Assembly (NCBI GenBank): GCA_017509755.1
Contig: JAFWOY010000011.1
Span: 41,963-105,962 of the forward strand
Reading direction: 5' to 3'
Origin: Bacteroidales bacterium
GTDB taxonomy: Bacteria > Bacteroidota > Bacteroidia > Bacteroidales > UBA932
Length of the DNA: 64,000 nt
Part shown: positions 24,063 to 34,600 of the stretch, piece after piece
How the letters are laid out: each line of letters begins with the position of its first letter
How positions within the stretch are numbered: position 1 is the stretch's first letter
Position numbers and translations under genes: made by a program
Notes under the pieces: generated by a model
The model's database searches: none
Seen by the model: the letters and a program-made list of their open reading frames with translations, nothing else
Told to the model about the DNA's origin: nothing

Positions 24063-25640
24063 TTATAACTTTCTCTCCCAATTTGCAAAATCTTCTCCCG
24101 AACCGACCGTGATGGAGAGTCCTTTGGAGAGCGAGCCCCATTCATCGGGATTGTCGAAATGGAACGTGACGTCGAAGCCGGCGCCATCCGCCCGGAAGTT
24201 GAAGACGTTGCCGTTCACATGCTTGAGCTCCCGCAGCCAGGCCTTCTTGTTGTGCATCTTGATGCAGAGGCGGCCGCCTTCGATCAAGATGTCGATGTCG
24301 CCCAGCACTTCGTGCTGCGGGGTATAGTGGCCCTGGATGCGCGACCAGGCCGGCGCAGGCTTCGCCACGCGCTCGGCCGCCGCCTTCTCTTCGTCCGTGG
24401 CCCGGCGGTCGGCGGTCTCGTACCAGTCTTTCAGGTATTCGGCGTTGTAGTCGTAGTCCTCATAGCCCAGGAACAGGTCGATGGCCCGGCGCAGGATGGC
24501 GTGGCGTGCTTCGGACGGGGCTTCGCTGTTGACTTGGATGGTCATGGCGAAATCCATTTCCGGAATGAAGCAGCAGATGGTGGTCATACCCCAGGTCGTG
24601 CCGGTGTGGAAGTACATCCGGCATTTACGGGTCTGTTCGATGAACCAGCAGTGGCCGTAGAGGTTCGTCTTGTCGGCAGTCTGCGAGGTGATGGTCACGC
24701 CGCGGTGCAGGAAGTTCATCTGCTTCTCGGAAATGAGCTGGTTTTCACCGACTTTTCCGTTGTTTAGATGGAAGATAGCCCATTTGATCAGGTCGGTCGG
24801 GGTACTGCAGACGCTGCCGGCGGGGCCGATGACCGTCAGCCACCAGAGTGCCTGCTCGTCGCCGTACATCGGCCAGATGTTCATCGCGCGGCCCTTGCGC
24901 TCGAAGGTGTAGGGAAGAGCAGCCGTCCCGTTCTCCAGGGCGGGGCCGAAGCCTTCGCCGTTGAGCGTGGACTCGTCCATGCCGAGCGGCTTGAAGATGC
25001 GCTCCCGGACATTGTCCTCCCAGCTTTTGCCTGTCAGCTTCTCGATGATCCGGGCTGCGGGGATGAAGGTGATGTTGTTGTACTGGTAGTCGCCGCGGAA
25101 TGTGTAGGCGGGCGGCATCAGTTTGAGCATATGGTAGATGTCGTCGCGGTCGTAGCCGAGGTTGCCCAGGTATGTACCGATGTCATCGCGCAGGCCGGTC
25201 CGGTGCGAGGTCAGGTCCTTGACCTGGAGATTCTCGCTGACCCAGGGATCGTACATTTCAAAATCGGGGAGATGTTGCTTCACGCGGTCTTCCCAACTGA
25301 GGAGTCCCTCGTCCACAAGCTGGGCCAGCACGGCGGCCGTGAAGGATTTGGAGACCGATCCGATCTGGAAGAGCGTATGCGCGTCCACCGGCGCGCGGGT
25401 GTCGAGGTCCTTGACCCCATATCCTTTGGACAGGATGATGTTCCCGTCTTTGTAGATCGACACGCCCATGCCGGGAATCTTCCAGTCGGCACGGACCTGT
25501 TCGATGGTGCTTTCAATGTTGGCGATGATTGCCTCCTGCGAAAGGACAGGATGGCGCGCGGGAATGTTTTTCGTGGTCTGGGCGGCCGCTGCAGGGGCCA
25601 GGAGCACGATCAGGGCGAAGAGGAGAACTGTCTTTTTCAT
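24063..25640 (-). CDS. Exported serine hydrolase, class C beta-lactamase-like
   Basis: A penicillin-binding-protein/beta-lactamase-fold hydrolase of 525 residues with signal peptide MKKTVLLFALIVLLAPAAAA. The nucleophile motif SVSK (Ser95-Lys98) and a YNN motif are present, and the C-terminal about 95 residues resemble the DUF3471 beta domain often attached to such enzymes. These proteins include D-aminopeptidases and esterases; true beta-lactamase activity cannot be assumed. It is the first gene of the minus-strand envelope operon, divergent from the starch locus across a 102-bp control region. Confidence 0.88.
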   Translation of the reverse strand: MKKTVLLFALIVLLAPAAAAQTTKNIPARHPVLSQEAIIANIESTIEQVRADWKIPGMGVSIYKDGNIILSKGYGVKDLDTRAPVDAHTLFQIGSVSKSFTAAVLAQLVDEGLLSWEDRVKQHLPDFEMYDPWVSENLQVKDLTSHRTGLRDDIGTYLGNLGYDRDDIYHMLKLMPPAYTFRGDYQYNNITFIPAARIIEKLTGKSWEDNVRERIFKPLGMDESTLNGEGFGPALENGTAALPYTFERKGRAMNIWPMYGDEQALWWLTVIGPAGSVCSTPTDLIKWAIFHLNNGKVGENQLISEKQMNFLHRGVTITSQTADKTNLYGHCWFIEQTRKCRMYFHTGTTWGMTTICCFIPEMDFAMTIQVNSEAPSEARHAILRRAIDLFLGYEDYDYNAEYLKDWYETADRRATDEEKAAAERVAKPAPAWSRIQGHYTPQHEVLGDIDILIEGGRLCIKMHNKKAWLRELKHVNGNVFNFRADGAGFDVTFHFDNPDEWGSLSKGLSITVGSGEDFANWERKL

Positions 25641-25681
25641 TCTATAAAGGTATGGAAAAAATCGGAAAGAGGTGCAAAAAG

Positions 25682-25712
25682 TTACAATGATTGTAAAAAA
25701 TGTTTACATTTG
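25682..25712 (+). promoter_or_regulatory. Starch locus promoter with overlapping palindromes
   Basis: TTACAATGATTGTAA (25682-25696) is a perfect inverted repeat and overlaps a second one, TGTAAAAAATGTTTACA (25692-25708). The second runs into TACATTTG (25705-25712), a TAnnTTTG -7 element 31 bp before the transporter gene. A repressor or activator bound here would sit on the promoter and could also affect the divergent hydrolase operon. The TGTAAA...TTTACA arrangement is reminiscent of LacI-family sites, but the regulator is not in the window. Confidence 0.5.
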
Positions 25713-25742
25713 AAGGTTTAATTTGGCTTAAAAGCCCTAATA

Positions 25743-27080
25743 ATGAGTATGGAGAAAAGAAACCTTACATTCTGGCAGATGTTCAACCTGAGTTTCGGGT
25801 TCTTCGGCGTGCAGATCGCTTATGCTCTGCAAAGCGCCAACATCAGCCGGATTTTTGCCACCCTGGGTGCGGATCCGCACCAGCTCAGCTTCTTCTGGAT
25901 CCTCCCGCCGCTGATGGGAATGATTGTCCAGCCGCTCATCGGAAAATGGTCCGACCGTACCTGGTGCAGGATGGGCCGCCGCAAGCCTTATCTGCTGGTC
26001 GGTGCCATCGTGGCCGTGCTGGTGATGATCTTCCTGCCCAATGCGGGCAGCCTCAATTTCAGCCAGCGCCTCTTCCTCGGTCTTAACGGGGCGATGTGGT
26101 TCGGCCTCTTCTCGCTCATCTTCCTCGACACCTCCATCAACGTGGCCATGCAGCCGTTCAAGATGATGGTGGGCGACATGGTCAATGAGCAGCAGAAGAC
26201 CCAGGCCTATTCCATCCAGAGTTTCCTGTGCAACGCCGGTTCCCTCTTTGGCTATATTTTCCCGATTTTCTTCACTTGGATCGGTATTGCCAACACCGCT
26301 CCCAAGGGCGTGATCCCCGATTCGGTGATCTGGAGTTTCTACTGCGGTGCCGCCATCCTCATCCTCTGCGTGCTCTATACCTTTATGAAAGTAAGGGAAA
26401 TGCCGCCGAAGGAGTATGCGGAGTTCCACGGCTTTGATCTGCAGAAGCAGCAGGAGGGCAAGCACGAAGGCTTCATCAAGTTGCTGGCCCAGGCGCCGAA
26501 AGCTTTCTGGACCGTGGGTCTGGTGCAGTTCTTCTGCTGGGCGGCCTTTCTCTTCATGTGGACCTATACCAACGGGGCGATTGCAAAGAATGTGTGGAAT
26601 ACCACCGATGTCGTCTCGGAAGGCTACCAGGCCGCCGGCAACTGGGTGGGCGTCCTTTTCGCCGTCCAGGCCGTGGGTTCGCTCTGCTGGGCGCTCTTCA
26701 TCCCGAAATTCAAATCGAACCGCGCCGCCTACATCACTTCCCTGGTGATCGGCGCCATCGGTTTCATCTCCGTATTCTTCCTGCATGACAAATACCTGCT
26801 CTTCCTCTCGTATTTCCTGATCGGTTTCGCCTGGGCCGCCATGCTGGCGCTCCCGTTCTCGATCCTGACCAATGCGCTCAAGGGCAGTTCCCACATGGGT
26901 GAGTACCTCGGCCTGTTCAACTGCACCATCTGCCTGCCGCAGATCATTGCCGCGGCGCTGGGCGGACTGGTCCTCCGGGCCGTGGGCGGCTCCCAGGCCG
27001 GCATGCTCGTCATCGCGGGCGTGCTGCTCCTGTGCGGCGCCGCGAGCGTGCTCGCCATTCGTGAAAACACGCACAAATAA
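25743..27080 (+). CDS. MFS sugar transporter of the SLC45/GPH type
   Basis: A 445-residue inner-membrane protein with about 12 hydrophobic segments and the major-facilitator loop motif SDRTWCRMGRRKPYLL after helix 2. Its sequence style resembles the maltose/maltooligosaccharide transporters found beside starch genes in Bacteroidota (SLC45-like). As first gene of the starch operon it likely carries maltose, glucose or short maltooligosaccharides from periplasm to cytoplasm. susC starts 33 bp after it. An alternative start lies two codons downstream. Confidence 0.9.
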   Translation: MSMEKRNLTFWQMFNLSFGFFGVQIAYALQSANISRIFATLGADPHQLSFFWILPPLMGMIVQPLIGKWSDRTWCRMGRRKPYLLVGAIVAVLVMIFLPNAGSLNFSQRLFLGLNGAMWFGLFSLIFLDTSINVAMQPFKMMVGDMVNEQQKTQAYSIQSFLCNAGSLFGYIFPIFFTWIGIANTAPKGVIPDSVIWSFYCGAAILILCVLYTFMKVREMPPKEYAEFHGFDLQKQQEGKHEGFIKLLAQAPKAFWTVGLVQFFCWAAFLFMWTYTNGAIAKNVWNTTDVVSEGYQAAGNWVGVLFAVQAVGSLCWALFIPKFKSNRAAYITSLVIGAIGFISVFFLHDKYLLFLSYFLIGFAWAAMLALPFSILTNALKGSSHMGEYLGLFNCTICLPQIIAAALGGLVLRAVGGSQAGMLVIAGVLLLCGAASVLAIRENTHK

Positions 27081-27113
27081 TCAACAACTTAAAGTCTAAC
27101 TAAAGCAGTATCA

Positions 27114-30098
27114 ATGAAGAAGATTTTTATTCTGCTCTCGGTTCTGGCGCTGACCTCCGCCACAGCCTTTGCCCAATACACGGCCAAAGGCGTCGTGGAG
27201 GACAAATTCGGCCCGGTGATCGGGGCTGCTGTGATCCAAGTGGGTACCAGCAACGGCGTGCAGACGGACATTGACGGACAGTGGAGTCTTACAGTACCGT
27301 CCGCCAGCACGCTTATCGAAATCAGCTTCCTGGGTCTGAAGACCGTTACGGTCGAAGCCGGACAGGCTGCTCGCATCCTCCTCGAGGATGACCAGGAATT
27401 CCTGGACGAAGTGGTCGTCATCGGTTACGGTACGGTCAAGAAGAGCGACATGACCGGCTCGATTTCGACCGTCAAGGCTGACGAAGTCAACAAGGGTGTC
27501 ATCACGACGCCGGCTGACCTCTTGCGCGGCAAGAGCGCCGGTGTGGTCGTCACCTCCGGTTCAGGTATGCCGGGTTCCGGTGCGACGATCCGTATCCGTG
27601 GCGGCTCCTCCCTCAATGCGTCCAACGACCCGCTCATCGTGATCGACGGCCTGCCGGTGTCGAACGACGGCATCAGCGGTATGTCCGATCCGCTTTCTTC
27701 CATCAACCCGGAAGACATCGAGAGCTTCACCGTGCTGAAAGATGCTTCGGCCACCGCCATCTACGGTTCCCGTGCATCCAACGGTGTCATCGTGATCACC
27801 ACGAAGAAGGGCGCCAAATCCGGCAGCAACGTGCCGCACGTGGCCGCTGACTTCACCGGATCCGTGAACACGATCGCCAAGTACAACAGCCTGCTCGACG
27901 CCCAGGGCATCACCAACCTGATCCGTGAATTCTACGGGGAGAACTCGACTGCCGAAGCCAACCTCGGTATCTATGAGGCCGGCCAGCAGAAGATCTACAA
28001 CACCGACTGGCAGCGTGAGATCTACCAGATCGCCCCGACCTACGACGGCAACCTGAGCATCACCGGCCGCATCGGCGAAATCTTCCCTTACCGTGTATCC
28101 GGTGGCTATACGTCCCAGACGGGTACGCTCAAGGGCTCGAAGATGGACCGTGCCACGGCCTCCGTCAACCTCTCGCCGAGTTTCTTCGACAAGCACCTGA
28201 CGGTCAACCTCAACGGTAAAGGCACCTATGCCTTCAACCAGTATGCGAACCAGGATGCCATCGGCGCCGCCAACCACTACGACCCGACCAAACCGGTGCG
28301 CAACAGCATCGGCGGCTACAACCTGAACGGCTTCACCACCTGGTTTGACCAGTCCGGCAATATCAACACGATGGCCACCATGAACCCGGTGGGCCTGCTC
28401 GAGGCGAAAGACGATACGGCCAATGCCTACCGTTTCATCGGCAATGCACAGTTCGACTACAAGGTCCATGGCTTTGAGGCTCTCCGCTTCAACCTCAACC
28501 TCGGTATCGACTGGGCCAAGAGTACCGGTGTCACCGAACTGGCCATGGGCTCCGAAGCTTCCTACCACAACACGAACCAGTCCGGCGGTGGCCAGCATAC
28601 CGACTATTCCTATGGACGTCGCAACACCACCCTCGAATTCTACGGCGACTGGAACCAGACCTTCGGCCAGCACAACATCGACCTGATGGCCGGTTATTCC
28701 TGGCAGCACTTCTACAGCGAGAGCAAGAGCGATACCTACCGTATCAGCGACAAGGCCGTCCTGGGTGACTCGGTCGGCCGGGGCGAACTCTTCCTGATCT
28801 CCTTCTTCGGCCGTGCCAACTACACCTTCGCAGACAAATACCTGTTGACGGCTACGGTCCGTGCGGACGGTACTTCCCGCTTCCAGAACCACAAGTGGGG
28901 TATCTTCCCGTCCGTGGCGTCCGGCTGGAACATCATGAAGGAAGGCTTCATGAGCGATTTGGACGCTGCCTTGAGCACCTTGAAGCTGCGTCTCTCCTGG
29001 GGCCAGACCGGCCAGCAGGAAGTGGGCGGCTACTACGATACCTTCGCCAAGTTCCTGACCAACCAGCTGGGTTCCTACTATTTCTTCAACGACCGGCTCA
29101 TCACCCCGATCTCCGCGCTGGGTTACAGCGCTGACCTCCGTTGGGAGACCACCACGACCTACAACGTCGGTTTCGACCTGGGCTTCTGGAACGATCGCCT
29201 GACCGCCGCCATCGACGTGTACAAGCGTGACACCAAGGACATCCTCAATTACATCCCGGTGCCGGCTCTCTCGAACCTGACCAACTACCTGAACACCAAT
29301 ATCGGCAACATGACCAACCTGGGTGCGGAACTCGATTTGAACGCCATCCTCATCGAAAGGAAGGACATGAGCTGGACGGCCGGTTTCAATGTGGCCTACA
29401 ACCACAACGAGATCACCAAGCTGACGGCTTCCGACGAGAATGCGACGGGCGTCGAGACGGGCGGTATCTCCGGTGGTACCGGCAACAACGTGCAGATGTT
29501 CCAGGTGGGCTTCCCGATGCGCACCTTCAACCTCTACAAGCAGGTTTATGACCAGAACGGCAATCCGATCAACGGTGTCTATGTCGACATGAACGGCGAC
29601 GGCCAGATCACCGCGGACGACAAGTATATGGACAAGCGCTTCAAAGCCAGCCCTGATTTCACCTTCGGCTTCAATACCAGCTTCAGCTATAAGAACTGGA
29701 CCGCTGCCCTGTCCGGCCACGCCTCCCTGGGCAACTGGGTTTACAACAACGTGGCGTCCGACACCGAGATGCTCGCCGACCTGTGGACCAACAGTTTCAT
29801 CGGCAACCGCGTCAGTTCTGCCACCCGTTCGATGTTCTCGCAGGCCCAGTACCTGTCCGACTACTATCTCCAGAACGGTTCTTTCCTGAAGTTCGACAAC
29901 TTCACGCTGGGCTACACCTTCCCGAAACTTTTCAAGGTGGCTGAGAACGATGCTTCGCTCAACGTCTTCGCTACGGTGCAGAACATCTACACCCTCACGA
30001 AATATACGGGTATCGACCCTGAGGTCTATGGCGGCATCGACGGTACGGTCTATCCGCGTCCGCGTACCTTCATCCTCGGTCTCAAGTTTAACTTCTAA
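27114..30098 (+). CDS. susC: SusC-like TonB-dependent transporter
   Basis: The outer-membrane import barrel of the starch locus, 994 residues. A signal peptide ends AFA (residue 20); then comes a carboxypeptidase-regulatory-like beta domain (about 22-95), the SusC hallmark DEVVVIGYGTVKKSDMTGSI near residue 98-117 (the TonB box region), a plug domain with IRIRGGSSLNASNDPLIVIDG, and a 22-strand barrel ending in LGLKFNF with a terminal Phe. It works with SusD and imports maltooligosaccharides using TonB energy. No N-terminal STN signalling domain is present, so it does not itself look like an anti-sigma signaller. Confidence 0.95.
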   Translation: MKKIFILLSVLALTSATAFAQYTAKGVVEDKFGPVIGAAVIQVGTSNGVQTDIDGQWSLTVPSASTLIEISFLGLKTVTVEAGQAARILLEDDQEFLDEVVVIGYGTVKKSDMTGSISTVKADEVNKGVITTPADLLRGKSAGVVVTSGSGMPGSGATIRIRGGSSLNASNDPLIVIDGLPVSNDGISGMSDPLSSINPEDIESFTVLKDASATAIYGSRASNGVIVITTKKGAKSGSNVPHVAADFTGSVNTIAKYNSLLDAQGITNLIREFYGENSTAEANLGIYEAGQQKIYNTDWQREIYQIAPTYDGNLSITGRIGEIFPYRVSGGYTSQTGTLKGSKMDRATASVNLSPSFFDKHLTVNLNGKGTYAFNQYANQDAIGAANHYDPTKPVRNSIGGYNLNGFTTWFDQSGNINTMATMNPVGLLEAKDDTANAYRFIGNAQFDYKVHGFEALRFNLNLGIDWAKSTGVTELAMGSEASYHNTNQSGGGQHTDYSYGRRNTTLEFYGDWNQTFGQHNIDLMAGYSWQHFYSESKSDTYRISDKAVLGDSVGRGELFLISFFGRANYTFADKYLLTATVRADGTSRFQNHKWGIFPSVASGWNIMKEGFMSDLDAALSTLKLRLSWGQTGQQEVGGYYDTFAKFLTNQLGSYYFFNDRLITPISALGYSADLRWETTTTYNVGFDLGFWNDRLTAAIDVYKRDTKDILNYIPVPALSNLTNYLNTNIGNMTNLGAELDLNAILIERKDMSWTAGFNVAYNHNEITKLTASDENATGVETGGISGGTGNNVQMFQVGFPMRTFNLYKQVYDQNGNPINGVYVDMNGDGQITADDKYMDKRFKASPDFTFGFNTSFSYKNWTAALSGHASLGNWVYNNVASDTEMLADLWTNSFIGNRVSSATRSMFSQAQYLSDYYLQNGSFLKFDNFTLGYTFPKLFKVAENDASLNVFATVQNIYTLTKYTGIDPEVYGGIDGTVYPRPRTFILGLKFNF

Positions 30099-30113
30099 TT
30101 CAGGATGTGCATT

Positions 30114-31664
30114 ATGAAAACCATGAAATATTTCCTCAGCATACTTGCTGCCACCGCGCTCCTGGCTTCCTGCATCGGCGATCTCAATGTGACCCCGATC
30201 GACCCCAATTCCAACACGGCAGATAAAGCCCTCGTGGATGAGGCGGCCTACACTTCCTTCCTGGCCAGCCTCTATACGGGCTTCGCGACGTCCGGCTACT
30301 ACGGCGCCAACGGCGATCCGTCCATTTCCGGCCTTGACGGTGGCGCTTCGCAGTACATCCGCGGCCTGTTCCACCACAGCGAACTGACGACCGATGAGGC
30401 CGTCTGCGGCTGGAATGACCAGACCATCAAGAATTTCCACTGGATGAACTGGACGACCGACGATACCTTCATCTACGCGTTCTATTCCCGCATCTTCATG
30501 CAGGTTTCCGCGGCCAACGAGTTCATCCGCGAAGCCATGGCTTCCGACGTGACCTTCTCCCAGAAAGAAGAGTTCATCGCCGAGGCCCGCGTCCTCCGCG
30601 CCCTGGCTTATTTCCACGCCATCGACAACTTCGGCAACGTTCCGTTCGCCGATGAGACTTCCGTAGTGGGTGCTTTCCCCAGCCAGATCAGCCGCGTCGA
30701 GCTCTTCAACTGGCTCGAAAAGGAGCTGACTGACCTGATCAACGACAGCGCCCTCGCCGGAGCCCGTGCCAACGGCTTTGCCCGCGCTGACAAGGGTGTT
30801 GCCAAATTCCTGCTTGCCAAGCTGTACCTCAATGCGAAGGTCTATACCGGAACCGATCGTTACAACGATTGCGCGACGGTCCTGGGCAGCTTGATGAACG
30901 ATGGCTACAGTCTCCACACGACGCCGAACGGTGACATCTTCAACGCCTACCAGGACCTCTTCCTGGCCGACAACAACAAGTGCACCGACGAGATCATCTT
31001 CGCCATCGAACAGGACGGTATCAACACCACCAGCTATGGTGCTACCAACTACCTGATCTTCGCTTCGACCGGCGGTGAGATGGACCCGGCAGCCATGGGT
31101 ATCTCCTCCGGCTGGGGCGGTCTGCGCACTACGCCTGAATTCTACGACAAGTTCACGGGCACGGATGCCCGTAACCTCTTCTATACGGCTACGCAGCAGA
31201 AGAGCATCGATGACCTGGGTGAATTCTCCCATGGCTATGCTTTCATGAAATTCCGCAACATCAAGAGCGACGGCAACCCGGGCCAGGAATTGGGCTTCGT
31301 GGATACCGATTTCCCGATGATGCGCTATGCCGACGTGCTGCTGATGGCGGCCGAATGCGCGCTCAACGGCGCTTCGATCGACGGTCTGGGCGCCTTCAAC
31401 CAGGTGCGCGCCCGTGCCGGCCTGCCCGCTGTGACGGCCCTCACCGCCCAGCTGATTCTTGACGAACGCGGCCGCGAACTCTACCAGGAGTGCTGGCGCC
31501 GCAGCGACCTGATCCGTTTCGGCCAGTTCACCTCCGGTTACAACTGGCAGTGGAAAGGCAATGTGAAAGAAGGCAAGGATGTGGAGTCCTACCGGACCCT
31601 CTTCCCGATTCCGGATTCCGACCGCCTGGCCAACACGGGCCTTCAGCAGAACCAAGGTTATTGA
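30114..31664 (+). CDS. susD: SusD-like starch-binding lipoprotein
   Basis: The surface lid protein that pairs with SusC. Starting at MKTMKYF it has a lipoprotein signal with LLASC, then the RagB/SusD TPR-like fold (EFIAEARVLRALAYFHAIDNFGNVPF is the classic SusD segment) and the C-terminal ERGRELYQECWRRSDLIRFG motif. About 516 residues, normal size. Starts three codons upstream (30105) or three downstream (30123) are also possible. It begins 15 bp after susC. Confidence 0.94.
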   Translation: MKTMKYFLSILAATALLASCIGDLNVTPIDPNSNTADKALVDEAAYTSFLASLYTGFATSGYYGANGDPSISGLDGGASQYIRGLFHHSELTTDEAVCGWNDQTIKNFHWMNWTTDDTFIYAFYSRIFMQVSAANEFIREAMASDVTFSQKEEFIAEARVLRALAYFHAIDNFGNVPFADETSVVGAFPSQISRVELFNWLEKELTDLINDSALAGARANGFARADKGVAKFLLAKLYLNAKVYTGTDRYNDCATVLGSLMNDGYSLHTTPNGDIFNAYQDLFLADNNKCTDEIIFAIEQDGINTTSYGATNYLIFASTGGEMDPAAMGISSGWGGLRTTPEFYDKFTGTDARNLFYTATQQKSIDDLGEFSHGYAFMKFRNIKSDGNPGQELGFVDTDFPMMRYADVLLMAAECALNGASIDGLGAFNQVRARAGLPAVTALTAQLILDERGRELYQECWRRSDLIRFGQFTSGYNWQWKGNVKEGKDVESYRTLFPIPDSDRLANTGLQQNQGY

Positions 31665-31679
31665 TAGGAGGACGAGGAT

Positions 31680-34600
31680 ATGAAAAAGATTATTTCCGCA
31701 CTTTTCGTAAGCGTGATTGCCCTCCTGGCAGTCTCCTGCTACCCCGAAGACCTGACCGTGTTCGATCTCTCGAAGGCCAAGGCGCCCGTGCTGGGCAGCT
31801 ATGAGGTCGGTGAGAAAGCGATTTCGGCCAGCTTTACGCCCGGCAGCTTCAACCAGGATTTCAATACGAAGATCCAACCCAACCATTTCTTTGTCATCAC
31901 CGATGTGGACGGCAAGAAGGTGAGCAAGCCGGTGACGACGTCCAACAAGGACGGCGTCCTCTCGGCCAGCATCAGCGGCCTGAACAATGCCCTGATCACC
32001 CTTGGCTACAAAGAAGGTGACCTGCTGAGCTTCGAGATGCGCATCCGCGCCTCGATGCAGACCAATGCGGGCGACAACGGCCGCAACGGCTTCGTCGATT
32101 CCGAGGGTACCATCTCGGTGTCCGGCTTTGAAATCGTTTTCCCGAAAGGCAGCCCGTATCAGGAATACACTGAAACCAGTCCGTTCAGCGTGATCGGTTC
32201 GCTCAGCGAATACGGCATCAGCTGGGACGGCGACCTCGAGATGTGGATGACCGAAGACGGCAACCAGCATGTGGCCAAATGCGTCACCCTCAAGGTCGGC
32301 GACGAATTCAAGTTCCGCAAGGACCAGGATTGGGGCGTCAACTACGGTGGCGATTTCGGCACCTTCGATTCCCCGTTCTCCGTGAGCCAGGACGGCCCGA
32401 ACATCAAGGTCACTATGGACGGTGTCTATGACTTGTGGCTCGACCTCACAGACGGAACTGCTACGGTTACTGAAGCTTATCAGGCTTATCCGGAGCATAA
32501 GGAAGCCAGCGACTGGACCGTCATCGGTGCCCTGTCGGAATATGGCATCAGCTGGGATGGCGACCTCGAAATGGTCACCGACGGTACGACCCACATTGCA
32601 CAGGGTGTCAAACTGGGCGCGGCCGACGAGTTCAAGTTCCGCCAGAACAAGGACTGGGCGGTCAACCTCGGCGGTGACTTCGGCGGCTTCGGCTCCGACT
32701 TCGCTGTCACGCAGGACGGCCCGAACGTCAAGGTCGGAGTGGCAGGCGTCTATGACCTTATCGTCAACCCGGGTGCCGGTACGGCCCAGATTGTCGAGAC
32801 CATGGGTGGCGGCAAGAGCGGCAAGATCGGTGGCGACGAACCCGGTCCGGAACCGGAACCGATTACGGGCTGGAACATCATCGGCCTGAACGGCGACTGG
32901 GAGAAAGACATCATTGCCACGCAGAACGGCAGTGTCTGGACGGCGTACATCACCGCTACCGAAGATACCGAGTTCAAGTGGCGCAAAGACGGCGGCTGGG
33001 ATGAAAACTACGGCGGCGTCTTCACCGCGCTCGGTGAACCGTTCGAGGCTGTGTCCGGCGGCGACAACGTGAAGGTGGCTGCGGGCTTCTGGAAAGTCGT
33101 CTTTGATACCGAGGCCTTGACCATCACGATCTCCAACGGCGATGTCTGGTCCCTGATCGGCGACTTCAACGGCTGGGCCGGCGACGTGGATATGGAGCTG
33201 GTCGACGGCAAGTGGGTGAGCCCTGTCACGCATCTCAACGCCAATGGCTTCAAGATCCGTCATAACCACGACTGGACTGAAAGCGTGGGCGGTACGTTTG
33301 AAGCCTTCGGTACGCCGTTCGCAACGAACGGCGACAATGTCATGCTGCCGGCGGAAGGCGACTATGTCGTGACGTACGATCCGACGGCCCAGACCATCAC
33401 GGTCGACAAATCGATCAGTGGCTGGAACATCATCGGCCTGAACGGCAACTGGAACGACGATATCCTCGCAAAGGAGAACAACGGGGTCTGGACGGTCCGC
33501 GTGAACGTGGAAGCCGACACGGAGTTCAAGTGGCGCAAGGATGGCGGTTGGGACGAGAACTACGGCGGCGACTTCACCACGCTGGGCGAACCGTTTGCAG
33601 CTGTCGCGGGCGGCAACAATATCAAACTGGCCCCTGGCTACTGGTTGCTGACCCTCGACCTGAGTGGTGCGGCCCCGATGCTGATGGTTTCCGACGGTAC
33701 CGTCTGGAGCCTGATCGGTGTCAATGGCGACTGGGAGAACGATATCGACATGACCTTGACCGAAGACGGCCTCTGGGTCAGCCCTGAAACGGCCATTTCC
33801 GGTGACTTCAAGATCCGCCAGAACCATGGTTGGGATGTCAACCGCGGTGGTGTGATGACGGCGGTCGGCGAACCGTTCGATGCGGTGGCCGGCGGCGACA
33901 ACATCAAGGTGGATGAAGGTACGTATATCGTGACCTACGATCCGGCGGCTGAGAAGATCACCGTGACCAATGCCAAGAAGCTTTGGGGCGTGATCGGCGA
34001 TTTCAACAGCTGGTCTGGTGATGTCACGATGACCGAAGTGGCGCCTGGTATCTGGATCAGCGATCCCGTCACGGTCGAAAGCGGCGGCTGGAAAGTCCGC
34101 TTCGACGGCGGCTGGGATGTCAACCGCGGCGGTGCTACACCGACCGAGGTCGGCCAGTTTGTCCAGGCCGTTCCGGGTGGCGACAACATCAGCCTCACCG
34201 GTACTTTCAAGGTGGTTTACAACGCCAATACTGAAACCATCGGTACCCTGGGCTGGGGCGTCGTCGGAACGATTGCCTCGATTCCGGGCTTCAGTTGGAA
34301 CAATGACATTCCGATGAACCTCGGTGCTGACGGTGCCTGGTACAGCGTTCCGGTGAAACTCACCAAGGACGATGAGATCAAGATCCGTTGGGCTGGCGGC
34401 TGGGACCTCAACCGCGGCGGCGATCTCGTTGCGATCGATGAGCCTTTCGAGGCCAAGGACGGCGGCAACAACATCAAAGTGCCTGCCGATGGAACCTATT
34501 TGGTGACGTATTTCCCGAAGGAAGAGCGGATGGCCCTGTCGGCCAAGTTCTGGGGCCTGATCGGTGACTTCAACAGCTGGGGCGGCGATGTCTTCATGAT

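Noticed and set aside
24063..25640. Calling the serine hydrolase an antibiotic-resistance beta-lactamase
   Set aside because: It has the SxxK fold motif but a DUF3471-type tail and operon partners that suggest a housekeeping peptidase or esterase.
27114..31664. SusC as part of an ECF/anti-sigma signalling system
   Set aside because: The protein lacks the STN domain needed for that, and no sigma or anti-sigma gene is adjacent.
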